The translations under genes were made by a program, and so were the position numbers. Of a DNA stretch of 64,000 bases, positions 16,311 to 25,659 are shown one piece after another. The stretch lies in contig NZ_CP101527.1 of the NCBI RefSeq assembly GCF_026427595.1, positions 2,327,501 to 2,391,500 of the forward strand, in the 5' to 3' direction. The notes beneath the pieces were generated by a model. That model had not been told where the DNA came from, searched no databases, and worked only from the letters and a program-made list of their open reading frames with translations. The DNA comes from Alkalimarinus sediminis (GTDB lineage: Bacteria; Pseudomonadota; Gammaproteobacteria; Pseudomonadales; Oleiphilaceae). The first letter of the stretch is position 1. Every line of letters begins with the position of its first letter.

Positions 16311-16880
16311 ATGAAAGCTTCAAAACTGCTACTTGCCACTTCAATTATCGTCCCCCTAATGGCCGGCAGTACTCTCGCTAACGCTAGCGACGTCAGCCTT
16401 CGAATCAGCAATGACTCTGTTCATACTCAGGTGAACCTAAGCCCTAATAATTCAAATATTGATCTAGGGGCGGGCTATATGTATCACGAAGGCAGCAGAC
16501 ACATCATCAATTTAGACCTCCACGCAAAAGGTCAAACGGCCATTGGTAACCTCCCTACGACAGCGGGTATCGGAGTTCAAGCAACAGGCTATGATGACAA
16601 GCGGATAGATGGCGGAGCCTTAGGCCTTGGCGGTTTTGCCAGGCTAAACATTCCCTCCGTACCAGGTTTAGCCTTTGAGGGTGCACTTCATTACGCTCCA
16701 TCGATTCTCTCCTTTGGCGACTCTGATGACTTAACTCGTGTCAGAGCTCAGGTTAACTATCGTGTAATTCAAAATGCAGATGTATTTCTGGGCTATCACT
16801 ACTTAAATACCGACTTAGACGGCGGTAGTGATGTTACGCTAGACAAAGGCATATTCGCCGGTATGAAGTTACTTTTCTAA
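16311..16880 (+). CDS. YfaZ family outer-membrane protein
   Basis: 189 aa with a clear signal peptide (MKASKLLLATSIIVPLMAG, cleavage near ANA-SD) and a predicted beta-barrel ending in the aromatic MKLLF, the typical outer-membrane C-terminus. The GAGYMYHEGSRHIINLDLHA and GYHYLNTDLDG blocks fit YfaZ. It has an AGAAGGA ribosome binding site. It lies 123 bp past DUF3187. Function is not established for the family. Confidence 0.87.
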   Translation: MKASKLLLATSIIVPLMAGSTLANASDVSLRISNDSVHTQVNLSPNNSNIDLGAGYMYHEGSRHIINLDLHAKGQTAIGNLPTTAGIGVQATGYDDKRIDGGALGLGGFARLNIPSVPGLAFEGALHYAPSILSFGDSDDLTRVRAQVNYRVIQNADVFLGYHYLNTDLDGGSDVTLDKGIFAGMKLLF

Positions 16881-16910
16881 ACATGACGCCACTTTTCTAA
16901 ATATGGCGCT
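16871..16910 (+). repeat. 20-bp tandem duplication across the yfaZ stop
   Basis: Two adjacent copies of ACTTTTCTAAAcATGaCGCC (17 of 20 identical); the first contains the last codons and stop of yfaZ. It looks like a local duplication. Confidence 0.7.
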
Positions 16911-16934
16911 AATTTCCAAAATAGCGACTCATGC

Positions 16935-16968
16935 TTTAAAGTCGCAGCATCAGTGCTGTGACTTTAAA
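16935..16968. terminator. Hairpin downstream of yfaZ
   Basis: A 15-bp stem with arms TTTAAAGTCGCAGCA and TGCTGTGACTTTAAA (one G-T pair) and loop TCAG. Its A/T-rich ends suit a terminator, though the T-run after it is interrupted. Confidence 0.65.
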
Positions 16969-17138
16969 AAACAATTTTTAGCCACAAGTCACAAACAAGC
17001 TCTCTCCAACTTTATAACTGCCCCTTCCTGACTTATAGTTACCCCTATCAGTACGTATGTTTTAAATTGATATTTAACGCAAGCACCTTCAACTTCATTA
17101 TTATCTAACTGCAAGACACCTTGCAGGCTAGCTGTGGA

Positions 17139-19634
17139 ATGGCGACTCTTATGTTTACACTAAACATGACTACGTTTAGATCTATCCGACAACACCCTAC
17201 ACGATTTCATATTGTCTACAAAGCTCTACGTCTCTCAGCTCTTGCTGGAATATTAACGCTGCTCTTTGGCTGTGGCAGTGGGACTGAAGCCGTTGATGCA
17301 GCAGGCAAAACCGTAAACTCTTTTGCAAGAAATGCAGTTGACGCTAATGAAGAGATAGCACAAAACGGTACCTCCAACATTACAGCTTGCACCGGCACTG
17401 ACGCGTCTGCAGTTACCTACTGCTTAGTAGTGGAAGCTACTGATTCCATGATAGCTAGTTGGCAGACTGAAGTATTTAATTTAATTACACCCGCCAAAGC
17501 CTATGCGTTTCGCGGATTAACAACCGTACCCGCAAGATCCATTGAAATTATTCAAGTCGACCATAATCTCAATCGCATATCGAGTGAACCCATTCCATCG
17601 TATACGGTAACCGACAACCCTGCCCTAGGTACATACTCCATCAATTTCTCGCAACCACCCTCAGCAAGAATTGATATCATCGCAAAAGTAACCCTTGATA
17701 ACGGCCAAGTATTGTTGGCGCCTTTTATTGACTCCAGCATTGATGAGAACTTCAACCCTATTGTTGTTGTAAATGTGGTGTCAGACTTCTTGGTAAAACA
17801 ACTATATGGCAAATTGAATTCAGCAGATGCACTAAACAGTCTACTCCCTTGTAACGGAGGAACTAGTAACACAGGCAACAACGTCGACTGCACTAAGCAG
17901 CCATTCGCTAAATTCAGTCTGTGGAATGCTCTAAACGAGCTGACACAGGGCTATGAAATTGATATCCCTGCTGATTACACCATTACCCAAGCACTCGAAT
18001 TGTTAGACAGTACTAGTGACTTTAAGGCCCATATCAACACTGTATTAGATGAAATGCTGCGAACTGAAGAAGCCTTTGTAGGGGGAACTGAGCGCACCCT
18101 AGATTTATCTGACCCACAAAATACTTTCGATAATTTATCGACACAAAAAGAGTACAACAGCACTCTATTTTCACTTGCATTTAACCAGGTAGATCCTGAC
18201 AGTGCAGCAAAAGGGGCATCAATTAGCACTACTGTTTCGTCAAAGTTCGACGAGATCTCTGGAGCTATTAACTACCCAGAGCTCACACTGAATACCTCCA
18301 ACTTTTATGTCACCCTAACCGGCTTAGTCGAGAACTTCCCGATACAAAGAAGGTCATTGTCATTTAGTCAGGCTAATGATTTATCGCTATCTGCAGCGGT
18401 AGAAAACGGGCTTTCATCCGCTCCAAGTAATACGTTCCTCACTAGCCAGGGCTTTTATGTTGCTGGGAAGATGCCTTATCAAACGATAACAGACAGAACT
18501 GCTACAACCGCCATTGGTTGGCAGTCTGACCCTTATACTCAATTAATTTATACAGCTGATGCCGACAGCTCTGGCCCGCAGGCGATGCTCTCTTCATTTG
18601 TAAGAAATGGCGGTCAATACGCCATAACAGACAATGGCGATTCAACCTGGACTCGAAATGACAAGCAGGAAGAGCAAAATATTTTCGCTTGGAGCAGTTA
18701 TAACCAAGCATTAGAGAGCGGAAGTGGCTCGGCAATAGAACAGAAAATCAACTCTAAAACGTTTGGTGCAGTTGGCCTATCACTGAAACTCAGTGATACA
18801 GGTGATATTTACACAACAGCCGGCGACATCATGCATTGGAGTGCCGTTAGCCCAGACACCATCACAGAGACACAGCCTTCTGCGCATTATCAAAGCTATC
18901 TCTTTTCTAGAGCGGCAGACCAAACGCTTAATGTCTCTGCGCCGAGTAGCAGTGCCGTAAGAGCAAATAGACAGTACCAAGCCACGCCATCACTTAAATC
19001 GACCAGTTCAGGCCTTCAAAACATCTTTCGTGGCCGATTAACAGTGACAGCTCTTGGAACCTTAGAGCCAAACCAAGCGTCCTCTACTCCAGAAGGCGAT
19101 ATGATCACAGTCATTCAAAATGAGCTTAGTAAAGGTCAGGGGATGATCCAAGCAGTAGAACTAAGAGATACCGCCCCTACTGCTGACAGATCAAATTTGA
19201 GATATCGTTTATCCGGTAACAGTTTTGGATCAGATGCGGGCCTCAACAGATTGAGAAACTATAACAACTCGGTGATAACACTAAATAGTCAAACCACTGC
19301 AGTTCTTTCACTCAATATTTTAGAATCCACTCATGACATTAATAGCCAAGTTGTCTCAAAGATTGCAGAAAGTTCTATCACTAACATTTCTGGAACCTAC
19401 TCAGTTGCATCCAATGGCGAGGTTCAATTTACCTTTCCAAACGTAGAAGGACATGACTTAACGCTAACAGGCTTTATGTCTAAGCACCTTGATGATTCAG
19501 GAAATGAAACAGCTCAAGCAGGTAACGTACTAACATTACTACTGACCCACGACTATGTTGTAGGCGGTAGCCAAGCAACGCTAGGGCTAGTTCAAGCCCT
19601 TAAAGAGCAAACACTGGACGTCAAAATCCAGTAA
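17139..19634 (+). CDS. Large putative lipoprotein, family not recognised (831 aa)
   Basis: The first ATG at 17139 gives 831 aa; later ATGs at 17151 and 17166 are also possible. A hydrophobic stretch (ALAGILTLLFG) ends in the lipobox-like LLFGC followed by GSG, so export and lipidation are likely. The mature part is long, Ser/Thr/Asn-rich, with few cysteines and no transmembrane helix, and shows repeated beta-strand-like segments near the C-terminus. I recognise no domain. It sits downstream of two outer-membrane proteins and ends at a strong hairpin shared with the convergent DUF1145 gene. A surface or periplasmic role is likely; no function is proposed. Confidence 0.7.
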   Translation: MATLMFTLNMTTFRSIRQHPTRFHIVYKALRLSALAGILTLLFGCGSGTEAVDAAGKTVNSFARNAVDANEEIAQNGTSNITACTGTDASAVTYCLVVEATDSMIASWQTEVFNLITPAKAYAFRGLTTVPARSIEIIQVDHNLNRISSEPIPSYTVTDNPALGTYSINFSQPPSARIDIIAKVTLDNGQVLLAPFIDSSIDENFNPIVVVNVVSDFLVKQLYGKLNSADALNSLLPCNGGTSNTGNNVDCTKQPFAKFSLWNALNELTQGYEIDIPADYTITQALELLDSTSDFKAHINTVLDEMLRTEEAFVGGTERTLDLSDPQNTFDNLSTQKEYNSTLFSLAFNQVDPDSAAKGASISTTVSSKFDEISGAINYPELTLNTSNFYVTLTGLVENFPIQRRSLSFSQANDLSLSAAVENGLSSAPSNTFLTSQGFYVAGKMPYQTITDRTATTAIGWQSDPYTQLIYTADADSSGPQAMLSSFVRNGGQYAITDNGDSTWTRNDKQEEQNIFAWSSYNQALESGSGSAIEQKINSKTFGAVGLSLKLSDTGDIYTTAGDIMHWSAVSPDTITETQPSAHYQSYLFSRAADQTLNVSAPSSSAVRANRQYQATPSLKSTSSGLQNIFRGRLTVTALGTLEPNQASSTPEGDMITVIQNELSKGQGMIQAVELRDTAPTADRSNLRYRLSGNSFGSDAGLNRLRNYNNSVITLNSQTTAVLSLNILESTHDINSQVVSKIAESSITNISGTYSVASNGEVQFTFPNVEGHDLTLTGFMSKHLDDSGNETAQAGNVLTLLLTHDYVVGGSQATLGLVQALKEQTLDVKIQ

Positions 19635-19656
19635 CATCAGCCACAAGCATGACCTA

Positions 19657-19683
19657 GCAGCAAGGTTACTTTACCCTTGCTGC
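19657..19683. terminator. Hairpin between convergent lipoprotein and DUF1145 genes
   Basis: Perfect stem GCAGCAAGG/CCTTGCTGC with a 9-base loop. It overlaps the end of the DUF1145 gene and could stop transcription from both sides. T-runs are weak. Confidence 0.6.
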
Positions 19684-19955
19684 CCTTCTGTTTTTATCTC
19701 ATCCAATAGAAATGGCATGATATGAAATATGCCAAAAATCAGTACCATTAACTTATCAAACTTAGGTTCTGTTAACCTACTGCCAAATCGCTTAGTAAAC
19801 ATAGCGACTTCAGCAAAGTGCACCAATAAAACAGCGACACCAACCCAGCCCAGCATCTGAGTAACTGACTGAGAAAAAACAGAAAACAGACTTACTAAGA
19901 CAAAACCCCAAAACGCTAAAGTAATGGTTTTACCTGCTAGAATAATAATTTTCAT
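19671..19955 (-). CDS. DUF1145 family inner-membrane protein
   Basis: 94 aa with three hydrophobic segments (about 5-30, 34-52 and 69-85), resembling E. coli YhhL. MKIIILAGKTITLAFWGFV and FGIFHIMPFL fit the family. Function unknown. It is divergent from the Bax-like gene. Confidence 0.82.
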   Translation of the reverse strand: MKIIILAGKTITLAFWGFVLVSLFSVFSQSVTQMLGWVGVAVLLVHFAEVAMFTKRFGSRLTEPKFDKLMVLIFGIFHIMPFLLDEIKTEGQQG

Positions 19956-20055
19956 AATGTTTCTGTAAACTCATCCTTTTAATTAAATTTTATGAATTAT
20001 ACTACAACATAGACTCAGAATTACTTCTCACAATCAACTAGGTACCCATACCAGT

Positions 20056-20874
20056 ATGCAGACTACCACCAACCGAATTCTATCTATCATTTTCCTACTC
20101 GTTCTGGCCTCCTCTTTTATTTTAGGCACGCAAGTCACAACAACACATTCAGAGCGTATTACACCTAACACTGGCTCTATCAAGCTAGCAGTTAAACCTA
20201 AACGGTTACCAACAAAACCTTTGCCTGACTTTAGTCATATCTACAATACTCAAGAAAAGAAACAGCAGTTTTTTAGCTATCTCATGCCAATCGTTAAACA
20301 AGTTAATAATGAAGTATTAGTAGAGCGCAAAAACATTTCAACGCTGAGCCAAAAATCATCACTAACCAACCGTGATAAAACCTATCTGAATAAGCTAGCC
20401 AAGAAGTATAGGGTTAAAACCAGTCTGGATAACCATGCTAAATTTTTTCAGCGCCTTCTCATAAAAGTTGATCAGATACCCCCCTCTTTGGTTTTAGCAC
20501 AGGCAGCCAACGAGTCTGCTTGGGGCACATCCCGCTTTGCGGTAGAAGGCAACAACCTGTTTGGTCAATGGTGTTTTGCAAAGGGATGTGGTCTTGTTCC
20601 GGTAAGGAGAGATGGTGATGCCTCTCACGAGGTTGCAAAATTTAGTTCTGTATTTCACTCAGTAGAGAGTTACATACTCAATCTAAACCGCCATGCTCAA
20701 TACTCAGACTTAAGAGCAATAAGATTTCGACTCAGGAGTAACGAACAACCTATCAATGGTATCCAGCTAGCAAATGGCTTGCTTGGTTATTCTGAACGAG
20801 GCCAAGAGTATGTCAATGAGATTCAATCTATGATTCGCTTTAACAACTTGGCATCATTTGACAAAAATAGTTAG
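20056..20874 (+). CDS. Bax-like glucosaminidase-domain protein (GH73)
   Basis: 272 aa with an N-terminal membrane anchor or signal (10-25) and a C-terminal glucosaminidase domain. The catalytic Glu is E153 in LAQAANESAWGTSRF, followed by NNLFGQWCF, the family pattern of Bax and FlgJ-like murein hydrolases. It probably cuts glycan strands of peptidoglycan in the periplasm. It precedes the DUF1232 gene. Confidence 0.9.
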   Translation: MQTTTNRILSIIFLLVLASSFILGTQVTTTHSERITPNTGSIKLAVKPKRLPTKPLPDFSHIYNTQEKKQQFFSYLMPIVKQVNNEVLVERKNISTLSQKSSLTNRDKTYLNKLAKKYRVKTSLDNHAKFFQRLLIKVDQIPPSLVLAQAANESAWGTSRFAVEGNNLFGQWCFAKGCGLVPVRRDGDASHEVAKFSSVFHSVESYILNLNRHAQYSDLRAIRFRLRSNEQPINGIQLANGLLGYSERGQEYVNEIQSMIRFNNLASFDKNS

Positions 20875-20924
20875 CATAGAAAGCACCATATATATCTGCT
20901 GATAACTAGGATTTGGGTATTGCC

Positions 20925-21287
20925 ATGGAGCAACTGAACAATAAAACGGCTAACAATAGGACTGATGCAAAGGTCCCGGAGAAGTCTTTTTGGAAGAAGA
21001 TACGATCCAGTGCAACCACTGCAGGTCACGAAGCCACCTATAACGCCTTCGTACTTTATTATACTGCTAGGGCAAAAGAGACCCCTCTCTGGTGTAAAAC
21101 AGTTATCGCAGGTGCTCTTGGATACTTTATTAGCTTAATTGATGCGGTGCCTGACCTGACACCCATTTTAGGGTATACCGATGACGTGGCGGTTATGATT
21201 GCAGCTATCGGGGCATTAGCGGCCCATATAACCCCTGAGATAAAAGAGAAAGCCAAAGAGAAATCAGATAAGCTGTTCAACAAGTAA
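20925..21287 (+). CDS. YkvA/DUF1232 family membrane protein
   Basis: 120 aa from ATG 20925; a TTG at 20913 is in frame. The DUF1232 core is visible as ALGYFISLIDAVPDLTPILG followed by TDDVAVMIAAI. Two hydrophobic segments suggest a membrane protein. Function unknown. It lies 50 bp after the glucosaminidase gene and faces the MalT-like regulator. Confidence 0.87.
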   Translation: MEQLNNKTANNRTDAKVPEKSFWKKIRSSATTAGHEATYNAFVLYYTARAKETPLWCKTVIAGALGYFISLIDAVPDLTPILGYTDDVAVMIAAIGALAAHITPEIKEKAKEKSDKLFNK

Positions 21288-21325
21288 GCGGCTGATACTT
21301 ATATCTAAATACGTTTTTACCGTGT

Positions 21326-24112
21326 TTATAACAGCCCATGCTGCCGCGCTTTCACAATCGCTTGCGTGCGACTCTTTACACCTAACTTATTATTTATTTT
21401 GCGAGCATGGGTTTTAACGGTATGAAGCGAGATAAACAACTTATCAGCAATATCTTGGTTTGAGAGTCCTTGAGCGATAAGCTCCAAAACACCTTTTTCC
21501 CGCTCACTTATTGGGTCTTCAAGCACTTGCTCTGCCTGCTGCTCGCTCGCCTGCTGACTCACGCCACAAAGTAGAGCCAGCGCCTGCAAAAAGGACCCTG
21601 TCGCTGTCTCGGATACTGACACTATCTCCGATATAATTGGCTTGATATCCTGCGCTAAATCCAAAAATGGGCTCAACCAATTTTCCACTTCTGCTTTTTG
21701 TATTGCTGACCGCATAGCCATTATTGCCCGGTCAGGTTTGCGCCCTTTGCTATACATAATAGATTGGTAAATGAGTATATAAATAGACGTCACACTATTG
21801 GGAGCTCTATTCTTCTCGATACGCTGTAACTCAGTTAACTGCTCTAGAGCCCTGGCACTGTCGCCTGTTTTGATTGACAAACGTACATCAAGAAGCTCGC
21901 GAGAACCCGGTAGCAGAGGAAAAAGGTCTGCAACATACCCCTCTTGCTGTTTTTTTCTAAGATCTGCCAACACTTGTTGCGCACGACTATAATTACCTTG
22001 CTCTATCCATAGCATCGCTTTAGCAACACTTAACGCACAGAAATAACTAACATCATCAATCTTCCAAACACGAATAAATCTTTCTGCACGCCCCAATACA
22101 CCAAACGCTAGCTCAAGCTCTCCAGACCCTTTGTGTAACATTGCCTTCAAGATGTAAGAGTAAAAAGCGCCAATGTCATTGCTTCTCTCAGCTTCGCGGG
22201 TGGTCACATTGACGATACGCTCTGCCTCTAACAGTTTACCTTGATGCATTTTCACCAACGCCCAATAGACCTTTAGACGTCCTTCTGCGATATTGTGAAG
22301 ATCATGAATTGACACCCCACTCAGCTCCAGGGCTTGTTTTACAAGTGTGGCAACGCGATTAAGGTAGCCTCTTGCGAGCTCTATTCTGGCTGAATCATAC
22401 AACCCCAACATTTCCAACTTAATATCGTTGTTCTCACGTGAGCTAGAGATAGCGACTCGATTAGCTTTTTTTGCTTCATCAAAACGCCCTGTCAAACTGT
22501 AACCATTTGAGATGATTAAGTGGCAAATAACCCTTACCGCAACTCTATCTTTACTCAAGCGCTCTAGAGCATCACGCGCCAAGTTCAACGATAACTGCGC
22601 GTCACCCCGTGACTTTGCAATAAAAGCATTAACCGCTAACAACTCCGCTTGGATCGCGGGGTTGTTAGTCACAAGATCGAGAGGCAAATTATCAATGTAC
22701 GCCTGTGCCTCATCAACTCGAGAACAAGCCATTAGGGTCCAAAGATAAACTATAGATTGCCTGCTTGCTGGATCCTGCCCTTTTTCGAGGATTTTTTCAC
22801 GAATACCTAACAGTGTTGCCATGTTTTGGTCTAACAACGATACGTTAGATAGTTTTACCAGTAACGAAAGCACCCGATGAGAATCACCAGACTTAATGGC
22901 ATACTCAATTGCGTCAGAAACCATATCTCGAGATTCAAACCAAACAGATACTTTCGAGTAGGTAGCAGAGTACTCTTCTTTCGATTTTTCGATATCAAAA
23001 AGCACCTGCTTTAATAGCGGATGAGGGCGATACCAAACGCCATTATCATTTAGCAGCTCTATAAACCCCAGCTTATCAGACAACTGTTTAAGCCACTCAC
23101 CTCCAAATGCTGACCCTAATATGTGGGAACAAAGATCAGCACACCAATAATCAACAACACTCAAACGACACAAACTATCTAACTCTTGCTCTGTTAAAGC
23201 GCTTAGAATTTCATTGCTAAAATACTCATTGATATACGCAACAGAGGTAGGTAAAACTACCTCAGACTCTAGCCCTTGCCGCTGCAAGGCAATTGATGAA
23301 AGATGAAGACCTGCGCCCCACCCTTCACAACGCTGAACGAGCTCTTGCATCACTTCCGTTTCAATCGATTCTGGAAGAATCGAGCTCAGCAGTCGAGTCG
23401 TTTCAGACTCAGTTAGCTGCAGCTCTTTCACTCCAATCTCTGTAAGTTTACGATCAAGTCGAATTTTTGTCGTCGATAGGCCTGTTGGTTGGCTAGATAT
23501 CACTACAATCGATAAATTGAAAGAAGCATGAGCCAACAACGTGTCAATAAAACGCTTAATCTGAGCAGTCTGAATACTTTGGAAGTTATCGAGAACCAAC
23601 ACGACGGGTGATTTAACGCTTTCTAGACGCTCAATTAGAAGAGCAACCAGTTTTTCAGAAAAAGTTTCACTCCACCGGCAAGCATGAGCATCTAACAACT
23701 TATATAACGAATCTTTTGACTCATCATCCAATACAGAGGCAAGACTTTCTATCAGATAATTACATAACCGAATAATATCATTGTCACGAACATCGAGAGT
23801 CAGCCAGCCAATTTGCGCCACACTGCTCGTATCCTTATTCGCCCAGTAGCTTAACAAGGAGGTTTTGCCATAGCCGGCAGGCGCACACAAAAGGGTTAAA
23901 CGTGACGTATTAATCCGTTCAAGATAGGGGTCAAGCCGATCTAAATGGTGATAATGATCGCTTAACGGGGGTATCGTAATCTTTTTACGCAGAAACGAAC
24001 GTTCTATTGAAGAAGGAGTGTGCTCTTCATAAATAGTTTTGTCCGCTGAATTTGAAGTGCACCCACTTTCATCATCATTGGCGGCTGACGTTGTACTGAA
24101 ACTTGCTTTCAC
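21326..24112 (-). CDS. MalT-like LuxR-family ATP-dependent regulator
   Basis: 928 aa STAND-type activator. Walker A APAGYGKT at about 77-84, Walker B region [11 protein letters not shown], a long helical TPR-like middle, and a LuxR HTH in the last 60 residues ([20 protein letters not shown]). Such proteins bind an inducer and ATP, oligomerise and activate transcription. It sits next to the DUF1329-DUF1302 gene pair on the same strand, the arrangement seen in Pseudomonas and Marinobacter clusters linked to hydrophobic substrate use. It probably controls that pair and perhaps the thiolase beyond it; the inducer is unknown. Confidence 0.92.
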   Translation of the reverse strand: MKASFSTTSAANDDESGCTSNSADKTIYEEHTPSSIERSFLRKKITIPPLSDHYHHLDRLDPYLERINTSRLTLLCAPAGYGKTSLLSYWANKDTSSVAQIGWLTLDVRDNDIIRLCNYLIESLASVLDDESKDSLYKLLDAHACRWSETFSEKLVALLIERLESVKSPVVLVLDNFQSIQTAQIKRFIDTLLAHASFNLSIVVISSQPTGLSTTKIRLDRKLTEIGVKELQLTESETTRLLSSILPESIETEVMQELVQRCEGWGAGLHLSSIALQRQGLESEVVLPTSVAYINEYFSNEILSALTEQELDSLCRLSVVDYWCADLCSHILGSAFGGEWLKQLSDKLGFIELLNDNGVWYRPHPLLKQVLFDIEKSKEEYSATYSKVSVWFESRDMVSDAIEYAIKSGDSHRVLSLLVKLSNVSLLDQNMATLLGIREKILEKGQDPASRQSIVYLWTLMACSRVDEAQAYIDNLPLDLVTNNPAIQAELLAVNAFIAKSRGDAQLSLNLARDALERLSKDRVAVRVICHLIISNGYSLTGRFDEAKKANRVAISSSRENNDIKLEMLGLYDSARIELARGYLNRVATLVKQALELSGVSIHDLHNIAEGRLKVYWALVKMHQGKLLEAERIVNVTTREAERSNDIGAFYSYILKAMLHKGSGELELAFGVLGRAERFIRVWKIDDVSYFCALSVAKAMLWIEQGNYSRAQQVLADLRKKQQEGYVADLFPLLPGSRELLDVRLSIKTGDSARALEQLTELQRIEKNRAPNSVTSIYILIYQSIMYSKGRKPDRAIMAMRSAIQKAEVENWLSPFLDLAQDIKPIISEIVSVSETATGSFLQALALLCGVSQQASEQQAEQVLEDPISEREKGVLELIAQGLSNQDIADKLFISLHTVKTHARKINNKLGVKSRTQAIVKARQHGLL

Positions 24113-24192
24113 CCAAACCCCATAAACAAAGAATCTTTACCTGCAACTAAACAGGAGGGTGACTAATTTAATACAAGTAGTAGCCTAAAAGC

Positions 24193-24227
24193 AAAAAAAG
24201 AGGTCAGGATTAGCCCTGACCTCTTTT
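24193..24227 (-). terminator. Terminator downstream of the DUF1329 gene
   Basis: The stem AAAAGAGGTCAGG/CCTGACCTCTTTT on the minus strand is followed by a T-run (A residues at 24193-24199 on the plus strand). It separates DUF1329 from the MalT-like regulator gene. Confidence 0.85.
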
Positions 24228-24256
24228 GAGGTTTCATGTTTTAAACACCTAAAGAG

Positions 24257-25621
24257 TTAACGCTTACCAGCTCGTCTCAATGCTGCAGGGGTATAATCCT
24301 TAGAAGATCTTTCTAAGTTAAATACATAACTCTCATCTTGCTCATTGTTTAAACCGTTAACCAAGTAGCGACCAGACAATAGGTCATACAAAGTCTCAAC
24401 GGTGTACCATGGCACAAGCTCACCGTAGAAGCTCATGTTATGCGCTTCCGCAACTCGCCACAACTCACCACGACCATCATAATGGTCGATAACGGTTGCC
24501 TGCCAAGTATCCTCATCGATAAAGAATGTACGCTTCGCATAAATGTGTCGCTGCCCATCTTTCAATGTAGCCTCAACCACCCATACACGGTGTAATTCAT
24601 AACGCGTCAATTCTTGGTTAATGTGTCCAGGTTTAATGATCTGATCATACGTTAGATCAGTCGAGTCTAGCTTATAAGAGTTATAGGGAATATATAGCTC
24701 TTTTTTACCGACCAATTTCCAGTTATAGCGATCAGGTGAACCGTTGTACATATCAAAGTTATCTGAAGTACGCAGACCATCCGACGCAGTACCTGGGCCA
24801 TCGTAAGCAACCTGAGGTGCACGACGCACACGACGCTGACCAGCATTGTAAACCCAAGCTCGACGAGGCTCCTTAACCTGATCAATCGTTTCATGAGCCA
24901 ACAGTACGTTACCTGCTAAACGAGTAGGCGCTTGTATCACCTGCTTAAAGTAAAACAGTACGTTTGGATCAACATTTGGATCGTAATCTTTCAAAGATGT
25001 ACGCCAGGTAATCTCATCAAGGAACTGAACAATACTATAGTTACCATTCGCTAGAGGTGTTGCTTGACCAATGGTTCTGCGAACAGAACCACCACGATAA
25101 CGAGTGATATGGTTCCAGATAACTTCTAAGCCATTCTGAGGAATTGGGAACGGAATCGAAACCTGGAACGGTGTTAAGCCGTTACCACCTTCTATCATCT
25201 CAACCGTTGTCGCGTTAGCCTTAGCACCATCATAGATAGCCTGTGGATAAGCAGCAGTTCTACGAGTCTGATAGACAGGGATAATGTAGTCAGGATACTT
25301 TGTCATCATGGCAACCTGGCCAGGCGACATATTATCCTTGTACTGATCCATATTGTCTTTGTTTATCGTAAACAACGGCTTGTCGTCTGGGAATGGATTT
25401 GGAAGGCGAGTCCCCGAGACATACCCTGCTGGAACGTTAGTGTATCCACCCGTCCACTCAGGAATTGTACCCGCAGCATTGCCTGCTTTCTCAGCCCCAA
25501 TTGGAGTCAATTCAGCTCCTAGCTTGGCTGCCTCTGCATCCGAAACCTTTGCTGACACCGCTGATGCCAACAAAGATAGCGTAATAACCCCACCAGCTAA
25601 AATTCTTTTTCTTAGTTTCAT
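24257..25621 (-). CDS. DUF1329 family periplasmic/outer-membrane-associated protein
   Basis: 454 aa with a signal peptide (about 1-24, cut near VSA-K). KLGAELTPIGAEKAGNAAGT at 33-52 and IPEWTGG after it are the DUF1329 signature; the family has a LolB/LolA-like fold. It is read after DUF1302, 38 bp apart. The two are almost always paired and are thought to act in export or uptake of hydrophobic molecules, but the biochemical role is not settled. Confidence 0.92.
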   Translation of the reverse strand: MKLRKRILAGGVITLSLLASAVSAKVSDAEAAKLGAELTPIGAEKAGNAAGTIPEWTGGYTNVPAGYVSGTRLPNPFPDDKPLFTINKDNMDQYKDNMSPGQVAMMTKYPDYIIPVYQTRRTAAYPQAIYDGAKANATTVEMIEGGNGLTPFQVSIPFPIPQNGLEVIWNHITRYRGGSVRRTIGQATPLANGNYSIVQFLDEITWRTSLKDYDPNVDPNVLFYFKQVIQAPTRLAGNVLLAHETIDQVKEPRRAWVYNAGQRRVRRAPQVAYDGPGTASDGLRTSDNFDMYNGSPDRYNWKLVGKKELYIPYNSYKLDSTDLTYDQIIKPGHINQELTRYELHRVWVVEATLKDGQRHIYAKRTFFIDEDTWQATVIDHYDGRGELWRVAEAHNMSFYGELVPWYTVETLYDLLSGRYLVNGLNNEQDESYVFNLERSSKDYTPAALRRAGKR

Positions 25622-25659
25622 TTATAGACCTCTTTAAACCGAAACAGTTACCTTGTTTA

